From Paramacrobiotus metropolitanus (Eukaryota > Tardigrada > Eutardigrada > Parachela > Macrobiotidae), in the NCBI RefSeq assembly GCF_019649055.1, contig NW_026570234.1:1240001-1304000 (forward strand): a stretch of DNA of 64,000 nucleotides. Direction: 5' to 3'. Under the pieces are notes generated by a model. That model was not told where the DNA came from. It searched no databases and saw only the letters and a program-made list of their open reading frames with translations. Of the stretch, positions 60,201-64,000 are shown in pieces. The first letter of the stretch is position 1, and every line of letters starts with the position of its first letter. The position numbers and the translations under genes are program-made.

Positions 60201-61699
60201 TCAGCCATTCCGCCGCGCATTCCCAGTTCATTTTGCAGCTGTTTTTCCAAGTCAACTCGCAGGAATCCTGTGTGGGCGTAGGGCTTATGGACAAAAACAA
60301 AGTGCGAATGGAACCGGTTCAGGTTGAATTTATCGTTCGGTTTCCCGGTCTTTTGTGGCGTTGCGTCGACTTCGTTTTCCTAAATACGGAACATATTATT
60401 ATAACATCCACAGATATACAGAGATTAAAGATGCAGTATTTCAGCTTTCAGATTATTAAGGGGCACCTAATTAAAAATATTATTTATTTTTAGCACTGGT
60501 TTTGTTTGGTTTCATTTACAGTATTCCTCTGCAGGTGTTCCAGTTGTTCCCTGACTGTATCGGCGACTTTTTCCACAGGCGCAATACCCAGATAATAGGC
60601 TGGCGGTTTGCGTGGTTGTTGCATAACATTGGCCGCGGCATAGCTGTTGAATGTTTCGTCAGCACTGACGGCCGAAGCAATTAAACGGGTCAAGCCGTAA
60701 TTTAGACCATCATCGACCAGCAGCAGCTCCATTGTGCTTATCAGCTGCATGTGAATAAAAAAACCGTCATAGTATGGTTCGTAGCATACGTACGAGCCCA
60801 TAAATAGATAGATGCGGTACCGTATCTGGTCTTTATGCAAATCAAGCAACAACCCAAAATTACAGTAATAATTAATAATTACATAACTATGAATTATTTT
60901 CCATGGGTTAAGCTTATTAAGGAATTGTAATGTATTCTGTTATTAGGCACACTGTATTTGTTTTGTAGAGGTGAAGAAAACTTTCCACCAAGCAAAAACG
61001 GCAGCGAGCTGAAATTTCGAACCACTCATATTCATTTACCTTTGCAATGCCGGACTGCAGTGCCGATCGGAAATCGTCCCTTTTCCACGAATGAAAACTA
61101 TCCACGCCCGACACCAGGGAGAGGATGGCATGTGGCACCCGCGGGAACCACCGCAGTACGGCTTCCTTCGCCAAGCCGGGAACATCGTGCTCGTGCTCAA
61201 TGAGGATAAACTGTTTTTTCTGCGTAATTCATAGACCATGCTTAGACCATGCATAAACCATGCATAGACCATGCTTAGAACAATGGCACAAGATTTATAA
61301 TCTTCGCAAATAGCAACGGTTTTCAAAGCAGTATGTATGCAAAAATTTTGTCCTCACCATACTCAGTACGGGAACATCATCACCTTTACCCTAGAAAGTC
61401 GAGCACTGATTAGTTTCATAATTTTCTACATAATTCCAGCGTTAAACTGCTACGTGCATATTTAAATATTTGCATCTCCTTTCTGCAAATTAAGTAAATC
61501 ATCGTTATGCATTACAGACGTACCCGAGGGCCGCGCGTTTCCATATCGCGCGCTTTTTTACTGGTCTGGACCTTCTAAGAAACGCAAAAAATGAGCTAAA
61601 GGAGTTTTTCTGACAGAAGTCAATCGTGCCCACCTCGACATTTCCCGCATCCGTCACCGGCTTCCCAAAATCTACCCAGCCATGCCGTGCAGAATCCAT
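54284..61699 (-). CDS. TRPM2-like cation channel with NUDT9-H-type tail, copy B, 27 exons
   Basis: Paralogue of the gene at its left, 1,482 aa. Exons right to left: 61634-61699, 61524-61574, 61358-61390, 61040-61219, 60517-60744, 60190-60379, 59938-60109, 59618-59868, 59276-59391, 58959-59151, 58743-58897, 58365-58684, 58058-58248, 57683-57989, 57425-57582, 57195-57331, 57004-57131, 56679-56885, 56403-56574, 56146-56276, 55945-56078, 55645-55766, 55344-55582, 54998-55151, 54743-54877, 54470-54655, 54284-54376. All phases match. Landmarks: AILSLVSGVDSFHSWKRDDF, IIMLSGCGGMADIVAFAY, LPDFNGKTTLEMAFD, S1-S6, filter LFAGFQNELE, a post-pore loop with two Cys, then NUDT9-H (ADNKVFWT, LPTNPQGRTGLRGRGSL, RFGPNHK, GYQDMPLNTDNAW). 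The N-terminus is three tiny exons; the first ATG is at 61697-61699. Seven internal exons have exactly the lengths of their copy A counterparts, showing tandem duplication. Confidence 0.93.
61229..61281. repeat. TAGACCATGC tandem repeat
   Basis: Four to five imperfect copies of a 10-11 base unit, TAGACCATGCT or TAAACCATGCA, within the short intron 61220-61357 of TRPM2-like B. Confidence 0.8.
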
Positions 61700-62475
61700 G
61701 TCTCTGCCGTTCACAAAACTGCCGTTTTAATTCCCGTTAGATCTTGGATTGATTAGCACCCCTACTCTGCATTCTAGAGTGTTAGAAGAATGCGACTAAC
61801 GTAGAAAACAGTGCCATATCTCGGTAAAGCGTTACGCTCATTTCGGTATGTAATGACAATTCTGATATACCGCCTGAGGTCACGTTTGGATTCTAGGCGT
61901 GCAGACATCAAAGCGCACAAACTCAGCCGAGAATTTAATTTGCCTCTAGCATTAAAAGTTTTTTTGGATTATTTTGCTAAAAACGTATTGTGTGATATAT
62001 ATAAGTTGTCAGTCCTGTTAGCGCTGCAATGCTAACACACCTTGCATGAAGTTGAAAACTGTGCATGAGGTAACGAATAGATTTTGAACACAAATTTGTA
62101 AGTTCCAGCTTTACAGTTGTTACAAGTGCTTTATGCGTTTATGTATTTAGCAAATCCGTTTTTGCTAAATGTCAACAGTCAGTCAGTATGCCAAATCACC
62201 ACAACACCACAAGAGCATCTGAGGCGAAGTCGAAGATAACTCTTGTACAGTAAATTTTATCAACTGAATTAAATTATAATTACTGGGGAATTTATAACTG
62301 CATCAATTTTTGAACAAACCCTATAAGCATACGTACTGCCAAAACACTCATCCGTGCGCAAGTTTCTGATGTTTCCTTTATGGATTCTTCGAAATAATGT
62401 GCAGTAACAGCTCATGAATTATGCAAATAAAATTTATACAAGGTACAACAACTAATTATCTGCCCATGCCACCGT
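61700..62475. other. Spacer between TRPM2-like B and the Slo gene
   Basis: Upstream region of TRPM2-like B and 3' flank of the Slo-type gene. Nothing coding was recognised. Confidence 0.5.
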
Positions 62476-63847
62476 TTACCAGGACGGGATGTAACTTAGT
62501 CGTTCTATCACAAAAACTTTATCATCAGACTGCAACAAGAAATCTTTTGGTGGCGTTGTGATCACGTATCTCCTCAGCGATCTAGACTCTTTGCCTTGTT
62601 GCTGGATTTTCCTGTATAATCCAAAGCATAGAATGTTGTACCTTCGAATGGCATCCAGAAATAACTGTCCGAATGTCGATCTCTGCAAAATATATTGCGA
62701 ATTCCCAATGTCAAAATTTATTTATTTATACGCGCTGTGTTTTTAAAGAAACAACACTTTACGAAATAAAAGCATGTGTCGTAAAATAAGGGCACTGAAA
62801 AATTCTAGCCAGGAATAATATAGGAATACTGTAATTTGCAGTATTTACCGAATGCCTAGCGAATCTCACATCCCCGATGTCGATCTGAATCAGACGGCAG
62901 CGCTCCGGATGTGGATGTTTTTGTGATAGATTCGGACCACCGATCAACCCGGCACCCTCAGCGAGAATCTGCTCGAATTCCGGCGTTATTCCTCCGAAGA
63001 TCAGTGCACGCAAAACGGATAGTGTGAACGGATTAAAGTATGACTAGAAAAACAGCACAAATTTTCAACGATGCTATACATCCGTGCGCATGAAGCATGT
63101 TTTTGATTTTTGCAGCAAGAACCATGATTTCTAGTCTTTATCGTGGAAACATTAAGTGCTAAGTTGCGACTTACCGAAACCAGTAACGCCTGCAACACGC
63201 TCTGTGCAAAAGCATTGCCGCATGCAAATGGTTCCGCCATAAAGAATTCGTTAATATCGAAATCATCTTGCTCCACAAAATTAACATTGGAGTCGTTTAC
63301 TACAAAACAAATAAAACTGTTAATTAGCAGATATTTTGACAATGATTATACGAGTAGTATCCGAATTCAACCCGAATTCAACCCGATTCAAAATTTGAAA
63401 ATACTTCTTACCTAACTCGGTCAGGAGAGGAATGGCGTAACCTTTAACAACGCTTGTGCGCACAATCTCATTATCCACAGGAATACTTTCCGTGAGCGAC
63501 TGCTTTTGCAACATTGCTATAAAATAAAAAAAACTGGTCTACAGAGAATGTCAGTATCAGTGTTACAGTAACCCTCTTACAGATACCGGACACTTACGAT
63601 TAGCATTTCTAAGGTTGACGGATGCGGAATTCCGCCAGCTTCGAGTAACGGGAACGGAATCGCTAAAAAAATTATTTTCCTGGTTTCCAAAGTTCATGGC
63701 CTTTATGGTTAATGATGTCAGGATAGCGTCCTTGTCCGCCAGAAGTACACTGTCGACGCCATTATCGGAGGTTGCGGTAAGCAGAGCGCACAGTTTACAT
63801 GTGTGGATATTCACAGCACGCAGATCGGCTCGACTCAGTCCAAAAAT
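62476..63847 (-). CDS. Slo/BK-type potassium channel, C-terminal RCK2 part, 5 exons visible
   Basis: Intracellular gating-ring end of a large-conductance potassium channel; the pore half lies beyond the right edge. Exons right to left: 63598-63847, 63412-63516, 63175-63299, 62849-63043, 62476-62682; all phases match, 293 aa. Family signatures: GLSRADLRAVNIHTC, DKDAILTSLTIKAMNFG, LLTELVNDSNVNFVEQDD, EPFACGNAFAQSVL, the block YFNPFTLSVLRALIFGG-TPEFE, ERCRLIQ, and the end FGQLFLDAIRRYN, LCFGLYRK, RYVITTPPKDF, KVFVIERL. These match Slo1/Slo3 rather than Slo2. The calcium-bowl position reads QDDFDINE, far less acidic than in Slo1. It may be a divergent Slo1 paralogue. It stops soon after the RCK2 core, without the long tail of vertebrate BK. 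Confidence 0.92.
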
Positions 63848-64000
63848 CTGCAAATTCCAAATAATTTGCAACCGCGGCAGTTTAAATTTGATGCTCGTAC
63901 TTAGTTCATGACCATTTACACCCCAAATCTAATTTAAGGAATACGTACACCCAAGCGCATGACAGATGTGTGCTAACTGGGCAATGGAATTGTGCAAAGG
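63848..64000 (-). other. Upstream intron and possible next Slo exon at window edge
   Basis: The last 50 bases are open on the minus strand and followed by a GT (GTGTAC). One frame ends in phase 0 as needed, another begins PLHNSIAQ but does not match phase. I cannot decide whether this is coding. Confidence 0.3.

Noticed and set aside
1-64000. CRISPR arrays, bacterial operons, rRNA or tRNA genes
   Set aside because: No spaced direct repeats of that kind, no ribosome-binding-site spacing, and no cloverleaf or rRNA core was recognised; the spliced genes show a eukaryotic genome.

Overview
The window is eukaryotic nuclear DNA from an invertebrate animal. Six spliced protein genes could be rebuilt exon by exon, plus one small two-exon candidate. 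Nearly all introns are canonical GT...AG, many are 50-150 bases, and each rebuilt reading frame is divisible by three. An alpha1-adrenergic/octopamine-like receptor, TRPM channels with a NUDT9-H tail, a Slo potassium channel, LANCL and strawberry notch together point to a bilaterian. The compact AT-rich genome with dense introns would suit an ecdysozoan such as a tardigrade; that placement is inference and was not tested.

Layout. 1-6325 (+): 3' two thirds of strawberry notch (SBNO), 18 exons, with a long acidic tail. 7782-11010 (+): complete LanC-like protein, 9 exons, 408 aa. 11611-12502 (-): candidate secreted Cys-containing protein, 2 exons, 146 aa. 15323-27104 (-): complete aminergic GPCR of alpha1-adrenergic/octopamine type, 5 exons, 600 aa, with one intron of 7.3 kb hiding an 80-base exon. 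30450-40975 (-), possibly continuing to 43168: a very large secreted protein of at least 2,664 aa, built from about 19 cadherin-like modules with paired cysteines and separated by Pro/Tyr- and Gly/Tyr-rich linkers. 44528-53051 (-) and 54284-61699 (-): two tandem TRPM2-like channels of 1,559 and 1,482 aa, about 27 exons each, with matching exon lengths. 62476-63847 (-): C-terminal part of a Slo/BK-type potassium channel that runs off the right edge.

How they relate. SBNO and LANCL are conserved single genes of transcriptional regulation and of cysteine/zinc chemistry. The right 20 kb is a run of three same-strand cation-channel genes. The GPCR would signal through Gq to calcium, and calcium gates both TRPM2- and Slo-type channels, but adjacency does not prove a functional link.

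Most novel: the cadherin-like repeat protein, in which cysteines appear to replace the calcium-binding residues. Next: the TRPM2-like pair with unrecognisable Nudix boxes, altered pore filters and altered calcium sites; a Slo gene with a broken calcium bowl; and a GPCR lacking the TM6 proline.
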